Shown here: piece after piece, positions 7,516 through 16,480 of the stretch
How positions within the stretch are numbered: position 1 is the stretch's first letter
Layout: the number at the start of each line of letters is the position of its first letter
Origin: JBGANR01 sp044222225
GTDB taxonomy: Bacteria; Actinomycetota; Actinomycetes; Mycobacteriales; Mycobacteriaceae
Direction: 5' to 3'
DNA: 64,000 nt
Assembly (NCBI GenBank): GCA_044222225.1
Contig: JBGANR010000014.1
Coordinates: 75,727-139,726, forward strand
Notes under the pieces: model-generated
Databases searched by the model: none
What the model was told of the DNA's origin: nothing
The model's input: only the letters and a program-made list of their open reading frames with translations
Position numbers and translations under genes: made by a program

Positions 7516-9749
7516 CCGATCGCCCGGACGGTCAGAGCCGACGCGAGTGGGTGAGTACCACTGGGAATCGATCATCCGGTCGGGAACGCCGGGCCCTGCG
7601 CGCGGAGAACGACCGTCGCCTCGCGATGGACGCCATGCACCGGCTCGGTTCCGTGCTCGAGACCGCCCGGGTCGTCGGCCCGGACGCGACGACGGACGAT
7701 CCTCTGCTGGCCGCATGCCGGGTGGTCGGCGCCGAGCTCGGGGTCGAGTTGCGACGGCCCGCGTGGTCGGACGGCCGGACGTCCGATCCGCTGGACGAGA
7801 TCTCGCGGGCGTCGCGGGTCCGGATGCGGCGGGTGGCCTTGACGAAGGACTGGTGGCGAGCCGATACCGGCCCGCTGCTGGGCTTCCTGGCGGATGGCGG
7901 ACAGCCGGTCGCCCTGCTGCCGAAGACGGCCTCGAGCTACGTGATGGTCGATCCGGCGACCGGGAAGCGGCAGCCCGTGACGGACGAGGTGGTCGCTGCC
8001 CTCGACCCCGCGGGCTACGTCTTCTACGCCCCGTTCCCCGACCGTCCGCTCGCCGCCGGCGATCTGTTGCGATACGGCCTGCGCGGCATCCGGGGGGATC
8101 TGCTCAGGGTGCTGCTGATGGGGATCGCGGGCGGCCTGCTCGGCGCCGTCGTGCCGATGGCGGCGAAGCAGATCGTCGACATCGCGATCCCTCAAGCCCA
8201 GGGACGGCTGACGCTGGCCATCGCGAGCGGCCTGGTGATCGCGGCCGTCTCGGCGATGATGTTCGAGGTGGTGCGCCAACTGGCGGTGCTCCGGATCCAG
8301 ACCAGGCTCGACGCCGGCGTGCAGGCGGCCGTCTGGGACCGGCTGCTCAGCCTGCCCGCGTCGTTCTTCCGCGATTACACCGCCGGCGACCTCGCGGTGC
8401 GGGCGATGGGGATCAACACCATCTCGCAGATGGTCACCGGTGCCACGTTGTCGTCGCTGCTGTCGGGCGCGTTCTCGATCTTCAGCATCGCGGTGATCTT
8501 CTACTACGACGTCCACCTCGGCCTGATCGCGCTGGCGCTGGCGGTCGTGATCGTCGGCGTCACCGTTGCCGGCGGCTACGTCCAGCTCAGGGCGCAACGT
8601 CGCGAGACCGACATGATCGGCAGGGTGTCCGGCCTGGTGCTGCAACTGTTGAGCGGCATAGCCAAGTTGCGGGTGGCCGGCGCCGAAGTGCGTGCGTTCT
8701 CGCGTTGGGCGGACCGGTACTCCGTTCAGAAGGTCGAGTCGGCGAAAGCGCAGGCCGTGGCGAACACGCTCGTCGTGTTCAATTCGGCGGCCGGCGTGCT
8801 GGCCTACCTGGTGGTGTTCGGAGCCGTGGCCTTCGGCCTGGGCAGCAGCGTGACGACGGGCGAGTTCGTGGCGTTCAGTACCGCGTTCACCCAGTTCCTG
8901 GTCGCATCGGCCGGCATCACCACGGCCTTCACGACGATCTTCCAGGCGGTGCCGTTCTACGAGCGGGCGCAGCCGATCCTGCAGGCCCGGCCCGAGGTCG
9001 ACATCGCGAAGCCCGACCCCGGCGAGCTCGCCGGCCGGGTGGAACTGAGCCACGTCTCCTTCCGCTACCACGCCGAAGGTCGGTTGGTGCTCGACGACGT
9101 CTCGTTACGGGCCGAGCCGGGCGAGTTCATCGCGATCGTGGGGCCGTCGGGCGCGGGGAAGTCGTCGCTGCTGCGGCAACTCCTCGGGTTCGACGAGCCC
9201 CTGCACGGCTCCGTCTACTACGACGACCGTGACCTGTCCGGCCTGAACGTCCAGGCGGTACGGCGTCAGCTCGGGGTGGTGTTGCAGAACGGGCGGGTCA
9301 TGTCGGGGACGATCTTCCAGAACATCGCCGGTGTCTCGCAGCTGACGCTCGCCCAGGCCTGGGACGCCGCCCGTGGCGCCGGCCTCGACGCCGACATCGC
9401 CCACATGCCGATGGGCATGTTCACCTACCTCGGCGACGGTGCGACCTCGATCTCGGGCGGCCAACGGCAGCGCCTCGCGATCGCGCGGGCCATCGCCTCC
9501 CGCCCGCGCATCCTGCTCTTCGACGAGGCGACGAGCGCGCTCGACAATCGGACCCAGGCCGTCGTCGGCCGGAGCCTCGCGACGTTGAAAGCGACCCGGA
9601 TCGTCATCGCCCACCGTCTGAGCACGATCATCGACGCCGACCGGATCTACGTCCTGGCGGCCGGCCGGGTCGTCCAGAGCGGCACCTACGCCGAACTCAT
9701 GCAGGTCGAGGGCATGTTCCGTGACCTCGCCGCCCGGCAGATCGCCTGA
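7512..9749 (+). CDS. NHLM-type ABC transporter, peptidase-less partner
   Basis: 745 residues, GTG start overlapping the preceding stop. The N-terminal ~200 residues contain LACRVVGAELGVELRRPAWS and PVALLPKTASSYVMVDPATG, a degenerate domain without a C39 catalytic Cys, typical of the second ABC protein of NHLM systems. A membrane domain (from about LLRVLLMGIAGGLLGAVVPM) and an ATPase domain follow: GPSGAGKSSLL, ISGGQRQRLAIA, LLFDEATSALD, VIAHRLSTI. It probably forms a heterodimer with the C39 transporter. What the N-terminal domain binds is not known. It is followed after 19 bp by the next gene. Confidence 0.92.
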   Translation: MTDRPDGQSRREWVSTTGNRSSGRERRALRAENDRRLAMDAMHRLGSVLETARVVGPDATTDDPLLAACRVVGAELGVELRRPAWSDGRTSDPLDEISRASRVRMRRVALTKDWWRADTGPLLGFLADGGQPVALLPKTASSYVMVDPATGKRQPVTDEVVAALDPAGYVFYAPFPDRPLAAGDLLRYGLRGIRGDLLRVLLMGIAGGLLGAVVPMAAKQIVDIAIPQAQGRLTLAIASGLVIAAVSAMMFEVVRQLAVLRIQTRLDAGVQAAVWDRLLSLPASFFRDYTAGDLAVRAMGINTISQMVTGATLSSLLSGAFSIFSIAVIFYYDVHLGLIALALAVVIVGVTVAGGYVQLRAQRRETDMIGRVSGLVLQLLSGIAKLRVAGAEVRAFSRWADRYSVQKVESAKAQAVANTLVVFNSAAGVLAYLVVFGAVAFGLGSSVTTGEFVAFSTAFTQFLVASAGITTAFTTIFQAVPFYERAQPILQARPEVDIAKPDPGELAGRVELSHVSFRYHAEGRLVLDDVSLRAEPGEFIAIVGPSGAGKSSLLRQLLGFDEPLHGSVYYDDRDLSGLNVQAVRRQLGVVLQNGRVMSGTIFQNIAGVSQLTLAQAWDAARGAGLDADIAHMPMGMFTYLGDGATSISGGQRQRLAIARAIASRPRILLFDEATSALDNRTQAVVGRSLATLKATRIVIAHRLSTIIDADRIYVLAAGRVVQSGTYAELMQVEGMFRDLAARQIA

Positions 9750-9768
9750 CGGGGCAGGAGGTGCGCCG

Positions 9769-10911
9769 ATGATCGAGGAGACGTCACACACCGATTCGTT
9801 CGCCGCGCAACTGGCGGCCGTCGCGCCGGGCGTGCCATCGAGTCTCGTCTCGGCGGACCGTCTCGCCGACATCGCGGGCGTCGCCCGCATGCTGCCCGGG
9901 ATACTGGCGTTCAACACGTTCGGGTTCGAGTGCAGGCTGAGCGACGCGCAGGCACGGGCCGACCTGCTGGTCCAGGCGACGGCCGCCTACGGACGTGACG
10001 TCCTCGCGGGGACGGGGCCCGCCGCCCTACCCGGCGTCCTGCGAGCCGATCCCGTCTGGCGGCGTGTCCGGGCGCTGGCCGGGCAGTGGCAGGATCGGTC
10101 GGCCGGGCTCGGCGACTGCGTCGACAACCTGTGGCTGGAGTTCGACGTCGACGGCCCGCTGCCCGGAGTCCCGATTCCGAGCGTCTTCCTCGGCCTGAGA
10201 GTGGTCGATCGGGACGCCTCCGAAACGGTCACCGTCGTGCGGACGATGGCCGGGACTCTGGACCGCGGCCGGTCGGCCGGGGGCGGTCTCTCCGCCGGTG
10301 CCGTCGCTCGGCTGACCTGCTGCCTTCGTGCCCTCCAGGCAGGTGAGTATCTGCTCCACGTCGGGATGATGACGGCCCGAGGGCTCGGTGCGGTGCGGCT
10401 GTGCGTCCGACTCCGATCGATGGAGCGCACCGCCGAATTCCTGCGTGAGATCGGATGGGCCGACGACGGGGGCGCCTCCCGTGCGTACCGCGACCTGGCC
10501 GCCGCGCTCGACCTGGCCCGCGGCGTCGACTACATCTGGCTCGACCTCGACGTGGGTGAGACGGTGCGGCCGAGTCTCGGGCTCGAGTTGTACGTTCACG
10601 GTCACGCCCAGCCCCGGCAGGACCCGCGATGGGCGACGTTGCTCGACGAGTTCGTGAAGCGTGGTCTGTGCACCCCCGCCAAACGGGACGGCCTGCTCGC
10701 CTACCCCGGCCACAGCCGGGAGGGAGGGCCCGGCGTCCGGTGGCCGGAGACGCTGCGGCGCTCGTCCCGGTTGATGGACGGGCGGGCCGTCAGCACGTTC
10801 GTGCGGCGACTCCACCACATCAAGGTGGTCTGCTCGCCCGGCCGCCGCCTCGAGGCCAAGGCGTACCTGGCGGCCGTCCACCACTGGCACACCCCGGGAG
10901 TGTCGTCGTGA
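9769..10911 (+). CDS. Unknown protein of the lanthipeptide cluster
   Basis: 380 residues with no family I recognise. The ATG at 9769 follows GGGGCAGGAGG at a good distance. No signal peptide, clear membrane segment, Walker motif or metal-binding cluster is visible. Hydrophobic beta-like stretches recur (VDNLWLEFDVDGP..., VDYIWLDLDVGETVRPS...), and the parallel 'D-NLWLEFDVDG' / 'D-YIWLDLDVGE' segments about 145 residues apart suggest an internal duplication. It lies between the exporters and the regulator and overlaps the regulator start by 4 nt, so it is almost certainly expressed with them. Accessory maturation, immunity or regulator-partner roles are all possible. Confidence 0.8.
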   Translation: MIEETSHTDSFAAQLAAVAPGVPSSLVSADRLADIAGVARMLPGILAFNTFGFECRLSDAQARADLLVQATAAYGRDVLAGTGPAALPGVLRADPVWRRVRALAGQWQDRSAGLGDCVDNLWLEFDVDGPLPGVPIPSVFLGLRVVDRDASETVTVVRTMAGTLDRGRSAGGGLSAGAVARLTCCLRALQAGEYLLHVGMMTARGLGAVRLCVRLRSMERTAEFLREIGWADDGGASRAYRDLAAALDLARGVDYIWLDLDVGETVRPSLGLELYVHGHAQPRQDPRWATLLDEFVKRGLCTPAKRDGLLAYPGHSREGGPGVRWPETLRRSSRLMDGRAVSTFVRRLHHIKVVCSPGRRLEAKAYLAAVHHWHTPGVSS

Positions 10912-13622
10912 TCGCGGGATCGGTGCCGACGCTCCTCGGCCGGGACGCCGAACTGGCCGTCCTGACCGCGGCTCTCGGCCGAGCGGCCGCCGGTGAGCCG
11001 GTGGTCGTCACCATCGACGGCCCGGCGGGGATCGGCAAGTCGGCCCTGCTGCAGGCGTTCGCGAGCAGCGTCACCGCAGATGGGAGGATCTTCTGGCTCC
11101 GATGCGCCCGCACCGAACGCGACGTCGACTTCGCCGCGGTAGAGCTGCTACTGGGTGCCGAGATGCCCACCCAGCGGGGTGAACTCGGCGTGGCGAGGGA
11201 ACTGCTCAGCCGTCTCGACGACATCGACGCGCAACGTCCCGGCGTCGCCGTCCTCATCGTCGACGACGCGCACTGGATGGACGTGGCGTCGACCCGAGCC
11301 CTCAGCTTCGCGCTCCGTCGCCTGCAGGTCGAGAGCGTCCTGACGATCGTGAGCCGGCGCCCCGGAATCCGCGGCGCCGCGTGGTTCTCGACGACCGACC
11401 CCGCGAGGACGATCGAACTGCGGCTCGCCCCGCTCACCGTCGACGACGTGATCGCGCTGGCCCACGACGTCCGCGGCTGGGAGTTGACCCGCAGCACGGC
11501 ACAGTGCCTGGTCGAGCTGACCGGCGGGCTCCCGTTGCTGATCGACCTCGTGCTGCGCCGCGCGACGGAGCCCGCACAGCTGACGTCGGGAGACATCCCC
11601 GTATCGGCCTTCTCGGAGACCCTGCAGCTGCTCGAGTCGCTCGATCCCGAGAGCCGTCGCCTCGTCGAGGCCGCGGCGGTGGTCGGCGAGCCGGCGTCCC
11701 ACCACGTGCTGCGGGCGATCGCCCACAGTTCGGACGGCGAGCGGACGGTGGTCGGCATCGCCGGCGCGGTCGGTGCCGGCCTGCTCGTCGGGCACCCGGC
11801 GGGTCTGCGGATACCACACGTGCTGCTCGCCCAGGCGGTCTACGACTCGGTCGCCCCCGCCCGGCGCCGCCGCCTCCATCGCCGCGCAGCCCGGTGGACG
11901 ACCGGATCCCGACGGCTGGAGCATCGGGCCTCCGCGTCCGACTCGGCCGATGCCGCCCTCGCGGCAGAGCTCGAACAGGCGGCCGAGACGGCCAGGGCCG
12001 ACCGGCGGTACGCGCAGGCCGCGGTGGCGACGGAGCGCGCGCGGATGCTCGTGACCGACGACGACCATCGCGACCGCCTGCTGCTCCAGGCCTTGATCGA
12101 CCGGGTCGCGGCCCTGGATCTGGCGGGTGCCGCCCGGCTGGCGCCGGACGCCGAGGCCATGCCGCCGAGCGCTCTGCGCAGCCTCACGCTCGGGCGGCTG
12201 CGGTGCGAGCAGGGGCTCGTCGCCGAGGCCGACGCGCACCTGCGGCACGCGATCGCGGACGCCGCCCCGGGCCCGGGATCGCTGCACGCGCGTGCGTCAC
12301 TCGCGCTCGCCGTGCTGCAGAACAGGCTCTATCAGGGCTCGCTCGGCGCCCGGACGCTGACGGGCGTCCACGCCGAGGACGACCCCGATCTCGACTGCGA
12401 CATCGTCACCAACAGGGCGATCTCGCTGTGGCTGTCGGGCGATTCGGAGGGGGCCGAGACCGTCTTGGCGAGCCGGCCGGTGTCGCCGCCGATCACGCCG
12501 GCCGAGGCCGAACTGCTCGGTGTCCGGGGGATGGTGCGTCACTACACCGGAGAGCTGAGGAAGTCCTTGGACGACCTCGACGCCTCGATCGGCCAGAGCT
12601 CGCAGTGGCGGCCGTCGACGAACCACGTACGCGTCTACCTCGTGCGTGCCCGATCGCGGTTCCAGGTCGGTGATTGGGACGGGGCGGTCGAGGATGCCGC
12701 AGCCGCCCATGCGATCGCCTCCGGCCAGACCGACGTGTGGAATCTGCCGCTGGTGAACGCCGCGGCGGTACTCGTGCCGGCGTGGCGCGGGCAGTGGGAA
12801 GCGGCGCAGCGGCACCTCGACGAGGGTCGGGCCGCGGTGAGCGCGGATCTGTGGAAAGGCCCGCTCGGGGCCACGCTCCGCTTGAGTGAACTGCAGGTCC
12901 TCGAATCGCGTGGCGACCGTGACGCTCTCATGGCGGCGCTCGAACCGATGCTCGACCGGGACGAGATGGAGTCGCTCGGCGCGTTCCGCTCGTACATGCG
13001 GATCCTCCCGCCCTGGATCGCAGCCTGCGTCGAGGTCGGACGGCTCGCCGAGGCGCGCCGGGCCCTCGCGTGGTATGAGGAGTTCGGCCGTCGCCGGCCC
13101 CGGGGCCCCGAGGCGTTGGCCGTCGGGTCCGTCCGCAGTCGGGTGGCCCTCGCCGAGGGAGACATCGGCCGGGCCCGCCGGCATCTCGCGTCCGACCTCG
13201 CAGACCAGCACCTACGTGCCCGGCCGTTCCAACTGGCTCGGGTGCATCACGCCGCCGGCCGCTTGGAGCTGGTGGCCGGAGACCGCGGCAAGGCAGCGGG
13301 CCATTTCACCCAGGCGATCGCCGGGTTCACCAGGCTCGGTGCGACCCCGTTGCTCGAGCAGTGCCTCCGGGACCTCGACGAGGCCGGCGGCTCGCCGGCG
13401 TCGCGGCCCGCCCAGCCGGCGTGGGGTCTCTCGGAGCGAGAGAGCATCGTCGCGGCGTTCGTCCGGCGCGGATTCACGAACAAGGAGATCGCCCGCGAAC
13501 TGTTCGTCACCGCCAAGGCCGTCGAGTATCACCTCACCCGGATCTACGCGAAGGTCGGCGTCCGCGGCCGGTACGAGTTGCGTCAGATGCTGACGACCGG
13601 TGTCCGACAGGACGACGGCTGA
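10908..13622 (+). CDS. LuxR-family (LAL-type) ATP-binding transcription regulator
   Basis: 904 residues. The N-terminal AAA-type module has Walker A GPAGIGKSALL and Walker B VAVLIVDDAHWMD. A long helical, TPR-like middle section follows. A C-terminal LuxR helix-turn-helix reads LSERESIVAAFVRRGFTNKE and ends AKAVEYHLTRIYAKVGV. This is the architecture of LAL regulators such as MalT, which commonly act as pathway-specific activators in actinobacterial biosynthetic clusters. It starts at a GTG overlapping the previous stop. It is the only regulator in the cluster and the likely ligand of the four CTAGGGA-N3-TTCC boxes; that link is inference. It converges with the EamA gene, 44 bp away. Confidence 0.93.
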   Translation: MIAGSVPTLLGRDAELAVLTAALGRAAAGEPVVVTIDGPAGIGKSALLQAFASSVTADGRIFWLRCARTERDVDFAAVELLLGAEMPTQRGELGVARELLSRLDDIDAQRPGVAVLIVDDAHWMDVASTRALSFALRRLQVESVLTIVSRRPGIRGAAWFSTTDPARTIELRLAPLTVDDVIALAHDVRGWELTRSTAQCLVELTGGLPLLIDLVLRRATEPAQLTSGDIPVSAFSETLQLLESLDPESRRLVEAAAVVGEPASHHVLRAIAHSSDGERTVVGIAGAVGAGLLVGHPAGLRIPHVLLAQAVYDSVAPARRRRLHRRAARWTTGSRRLEHRASASDSADAALAAELEQAAETARADRRYAQAAVATERARMLVTDDDHRDRLLLQALIDRVAALDLAGAARLAPDAEAMPPSALRSLTLGRLRCEQGLVAEADAHLRHAIADAAPGPGSLHARASLALAVLQNRLYQGSLGARTLTGVHAEDDPDLDCDIVTNRAISLWLSGDSEGAETVLASRPVSPPITPAEAELLGVRGMVRHYTGELRKSLDDLDASIGQSSQWRPSTNHVRVYLVRARSRFQVGDWDGAVEDAAAAHAIASGQTDVWNLPLVNAAAVLVPAWRGQWEAAQRHLDEGRAAVSADLWKGPLGATLRLSELQVLESRGDRDALMAALEPMLDRDEMESLGAFRSYMRILPPWIAACVEVGRLAEARRALAWYEEFGRRRPRGPEALAVGSVRSRVALAEGDIGRARRHLASDLADQHLRARPFQLARVHHAAGRLELVAGDRGKAAGHFTQAIAGFTRLGATPLLEQCLRDLDEAGGSPASRPAQPAWGLSERESIVAAFVRRGFTNKEIARELFVTAKAVEYHLTRIYAKVGVRGRYELRQMLTTGVRQDDG

Positions 13623-13666
13623 GCCGCGACGGCCGTTCTCTGTCGGCTCGCGGCCTGTGACCCCGT

Positions 13667-14551
13667 CTACCGTTCGGGTACCGGCGCGGTATCGATGGGC
13701 GTGCGGGCACCGCCCCGCTGTGCGGCCGCGCCGGCGAGGACGACGAGCGCGATGCCGACAAGTTGCACGAGCGTCGGCGTCTGGCTGAGCACGAGCAGTC
13801 CGATGAGGACGCCGAAGGCCGGTTCGATGGAGAGCAGGGTGCCGAACGCGGTGTGGGTCATCCGGCGCAGTGCGAGCATCTCGAGCCCGAACGCGATGAC
13901 CGGTGTGACCAGCGCGATCCCCGCGGCGGCGAGCAGCACCCACCAGGTGAGGTCGCCGCTGATCACCTGCGGCAACCCGACCGGCGACGTGGCGACGGCG
14001 GCGATCGGAATGGTCAACGCCAGGCCGCTGATCCCTGAGAACCGGTCGCCCACGTGCTGGGTCAGCACGTTGTACACGCCCCAGCAGACTCCCGCGAGCA
14101 ACGCGAAACCGACCCCGGCCAGGTCGATGTCGCCGTGCCACGGCTCGGTCAGCAGCACGACGCCGACGAGGGCGAGCAACGGCCAGACGAGCGCCCGCCG
14201 GTGCTTGCTCGCCAGCGCCGCCACCGTGAGGGGGCCGAGGAACTCGATCGCGACGGCCGTGCCGAGCGGGATGCGTTCGACCGCGGCGAGGAAGAACGAC
14301 GTCATGAATCCGGTGGCCGTGCCGAGTGCGAGCAGGGCGGGCAGATCCCGGCGGTGGATCGACCGGATGGCGGGACGGACGATCAGCCAGAGGAAGACCG
14401 CCCCGAAACACATGCGCAGCCAGGCGGTTCCCGCCGATCCGACGTGTTCGATCACGTCCATCGAGAGCGCGTTCGAGAGCTGGACGGCCAGCATGGCCGC
14501 CACCGCCGCCGACCACGGCGGAAATCCCGCGGCCGTGTGCCTGCCGATCAC
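13667..14551 (-). CDS. EamA/DMT-family exporter (RhtA-like)
   Basis: 294 residues, almost entirely hydrophobic helices, with two EamA repeats. The pattern (LSNALSMDVIEHVGSAGTAW, AAVERIPLGTAVAIEFLGPL, RRMTHTAFGTLLSIEPAFGV) resembles RhtA threonine/homoserine exporters of the drug/metabolite transporter superfamily in the inner membrane. The substrate cannot be told from sequence. A 16-bp perfect palindrome lies 43-58 bp upstream of the start, so expression is probably controlled by a dimeric regulator. It converges with the lanthipeptide regulator and is not obviously part of that cluster. Confidence 0.88.
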   Translation of the reverse strand: MIGRHTAAGFPPWSAAVAAMLAVQLSNALSMDVIEHVGSAGTAWLRMCFGAVFLWLIVRPAIRSIHRRDLPALLALGTATGFMTSFFLAAVERIPLGTAVAIEFLGPLTVAALASKHRRALVWPLLALVGVVLLTEPWHGDIDLAGVGFALLAGVCWGVYNVLTQHVGDRFSGISGLALTIPIAAVATSPVGLPQVISGDLTWWVLLAAAGIALVTPVIAFGLEMLALRRMTHTAFGTLLSIEPAFGVLIGLLVLSQTPTLVQLVGIALVVLAGAAAQRGGARTPIDTAPVPER

Positions 14552-14593
14552 GACGCACCGATCGATCGACGAGTCACGGGCACCTGGTCATCC

Positions 14594-14609
14594 ATATGGT
14601 GCACCATAT
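14594..14609. promoter_or_regulatory. 16-bp palindromic operator candidate
   Basis: ATATGGTGCACCATAT is a perfect 16-bp palindrome in the gap upstream of the minus-strand EamA gene. Size and symmetry fit a site for a dimeric helix-turn-helix repressor. No regulator gene is adjacent. Confidence 0.5.
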
Positions 14610-14654
14610 TGCACTGGCAGGGCACTGTCTAGCAGGTGCGTGCTTCATCAAAGA

Positions 14655-14695
14655 CCTGTGGCCGTGACTCCCCCGCGGGGAGTCACGGCCACAGG
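14655..14695 (-). terminator. Strong hairpin downstream of gnd
   Basis: Arms 14655-14673 and 14677-14695 pair perfectly over 19 bp with a 3-nt CGC loop, beginning 17 nt after the gnd stop. No T tract follows, which is common for actinobacterial terminators. Confidence 0.8.
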
Positions 14696-14711
14696 CCGGA
14701 AAGGCCGCGGA

Positions 14712-15731
14712 TCAGGCCGGCGGCAGCTCGTGATGGCCGCCGAACTGCTTGCGCATCGCCGAGAGGATCTTGTCCTGGAACAGCGCGTTGCCGCGCGAGG
14801 AGAAGCGTCCGTAGAGCGCCGCCGAGAGCACCGGCGCCGGCGTGCCGGTGTCGATCGCCGCGTCGATGGTCCAGCGGCCCTCGCCGGAGTCGGACACCTT
14901 GCCGCTGAACTCGTCGAGGTTCGGGTCGTCGACGAACGCGGTGGCGGTGAGGTCCAGCAGCCAGGAGGCCACCACCGAGCCGCGACGCCACGCCTCGGTG
15001 ATCTCCTTGAGGTCGAGGTCGTACTGGTAGTACTCGGGGTTCTCCAGCGGCGTCTCCTCCGCGGAGCCCTCCGTGGCACCGCCGGCGCCGACGTTGGCGT
15101 GGGCCAGGATGTTCAGGCCCTCGGCGTAGGCGGTCATTGCGCCGTACTCGATGCCGTTGTGCACCATCTTGACGAAGTGCCCGGCACCCGCGGGGCCGCA
15201 GTGGATGTAGCCCTGCTCGGCCGTCGAGAGCTCGCCGTCGCGACCCGGCGTCCGCTCCACGTCACCCACACCCGGCGCGATCGACTTGAGCAGCGGATCG
15301 AGGTGCTGCACGATCTCGGTCTCGCCGCCGATCATCAGGCAGAAGCCGCGCCGCAGACCGAAGACGCCACCCGACGTTCCGATGTCGACGTAGTGAATTC
15401 CCTTGTCCTTCAAGGACTTCGCGCGCTTGATGTCATCGTGATAGCGGCTGTTGCCGCCGTCGATGATGATGTCGCCGGGCTCCAGCAATTCGGCGATCTG
15501 GTTGACGACCCGGGTCGTGATACCCGCGGGGATCATCACCCAGACAGCGCGCGGACGCTCCAGCTTCGAGACGAAGTCTTCGAGGCTGGTCGAGCCGACC
15601 GCACCCTCGGACTCCAACTGCGCGACCGCCTCTGCCGAGGTGTCGGAAACGACGGCCGTATGACCATCCTTCATGATGCGGCGCACGATGTTGGCGCCCA
15701 TCCGGCCGAGGCCGACCATTCCGAGCTGCAT
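14712..15731 (-). CDS. gnd: 6-phosphogluconate dehydrogenase (decarboxylating), short form
   Basis: 339 residues. The Rossmann motif MQLGMVGLGRMGANIVRRI, the substrate-binding IIDGGNSRYHDDIKRAKSL, the block GIHYVDIGTSGGVFGLRRGF and the catalytic-region HFVKMVHNGIEYGAMTAYAE are all intact. It oxidises 6-phosphogluconate to ribulose 5-phosphate in the pentose phosphate pathway, producing NAD(P)H. The ~330-residue length marks the short YqeC/GndA type found in actinobacteria rather than the ~470-residue enzyme. It is a single gene on the minus strand with its own terminator. Upstream, 15732-15990 shows no gene. Confidence 0.96.
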   Translation of the reverse strand: MQLGMVGLGRMGANIVRRIMKDGHTAVVSDTSAEAVAQLESEGAVGSTSLEDFVSKLERPRAVWVMIPAGITTRVVNQIAELLEPGDIIIDGGNSRYHDDIKRAKSLKDKGIHYVDIGTSGGVFGLRRGFCLMIGGETEIVQHLDPLLKSIAPGVGDVERTPGRDGELSTAEQGYIHCGPAGAGHFVKMVHNGIEYGAMTAYAEGLNILAHANVGAGGATEGSAEETPLENPEYYQYDLDLKEITEAWRRGSVVASWLLDLTATAFVDDPNLDEFSGKVSDSGEGRWTIDAAIDTGTPAPVLSAALYGRFSSRGNALFQDKILSAMRKQFGGHHELPPA

Positions 15732-15990
15732 GATTCTCCTTGGGGGTTCCCTGTGGCGGTCGGGTTGTTTCGAGCGCGGCTTATCACGTCAGCGCTGCGG
15801 TGCACCTATCTCTACCAGGGCGAGTGTGGCTATGCAGCCGGAAGCCGGGAATTCACCAAGTCCGTCGTCGAGGGGTGCTGGACGGCCGTCGTCGATACCA
15901 GAACCACTGATATCCGACGATCGGGTTCGAGTGTGCATATGCTCGTTCTGTCGGGGAGGAATCATGCGTGATCCGGTGCGCTGCTATTCG

Positions 15991-16480
15991 TCACCGCTCG
16001 CCGAGCCGCCGGAGCCGATCGCCGAGATACCGCTTCTCGGCGACGTTGATCGTCGCCGAGATCGCCCGGCGATAGGCGGCCGCCGCCTCGGCGGTGCGTC
16101 CGGCGCGCTCGAGGAGATGCGCGCGGACCGCCTCGAGCCGCGGCAGAGTCGGGTGATCGCGGGCGAGGTCGGCCAATGCCGCCAGGGCGTCGGCGTCGCC
16201 GAAGACCATCGACTGCGCGGCGATCCGGTTGAGCGTGATCGTCGGATTCCGGCCGCCGGTCTGTAGCTCGAGGACTGTGTAGAGGGCGTGGATCTCGTTC
16301 CAGTCGGTCGACGCGGTGTCCGGCGCGGACGCGTGCAGCCCTGCGATGCAGGCCTGCAGCAGATACGGCCCGGGCGTCGCGCCCGGCGTCACCGCGTCGA
16401 GCAGCGCGAGCCCCTCGTCGACGAACGGCCGATGCCACCGCGTCCGGTCCTGCTCGTCGAGCGGGACGAGCCGGCCTAGC
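15991..16480 (-). pseudogene. ECF sigma factor (DUF6596 type), C-terminal fragment cut off by the IS
   Basis: The minus strand reads GRLVPLDEQDRTRWHRPFVD... to ...EKRYLGDRLRRLGER, the C-terminal domain of DUF6596 sigma factors. Its 5' part lies beyond the insertion element at 17558-18285. Removing 16481-17557 and one copy of the 6-bp duplication joins the halves in frame as ARVGPL-GRLVPL with no lost residue, so the gene was intact before insertion. This fragment is unlikely to be translated alone. Confidence 0.9.
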
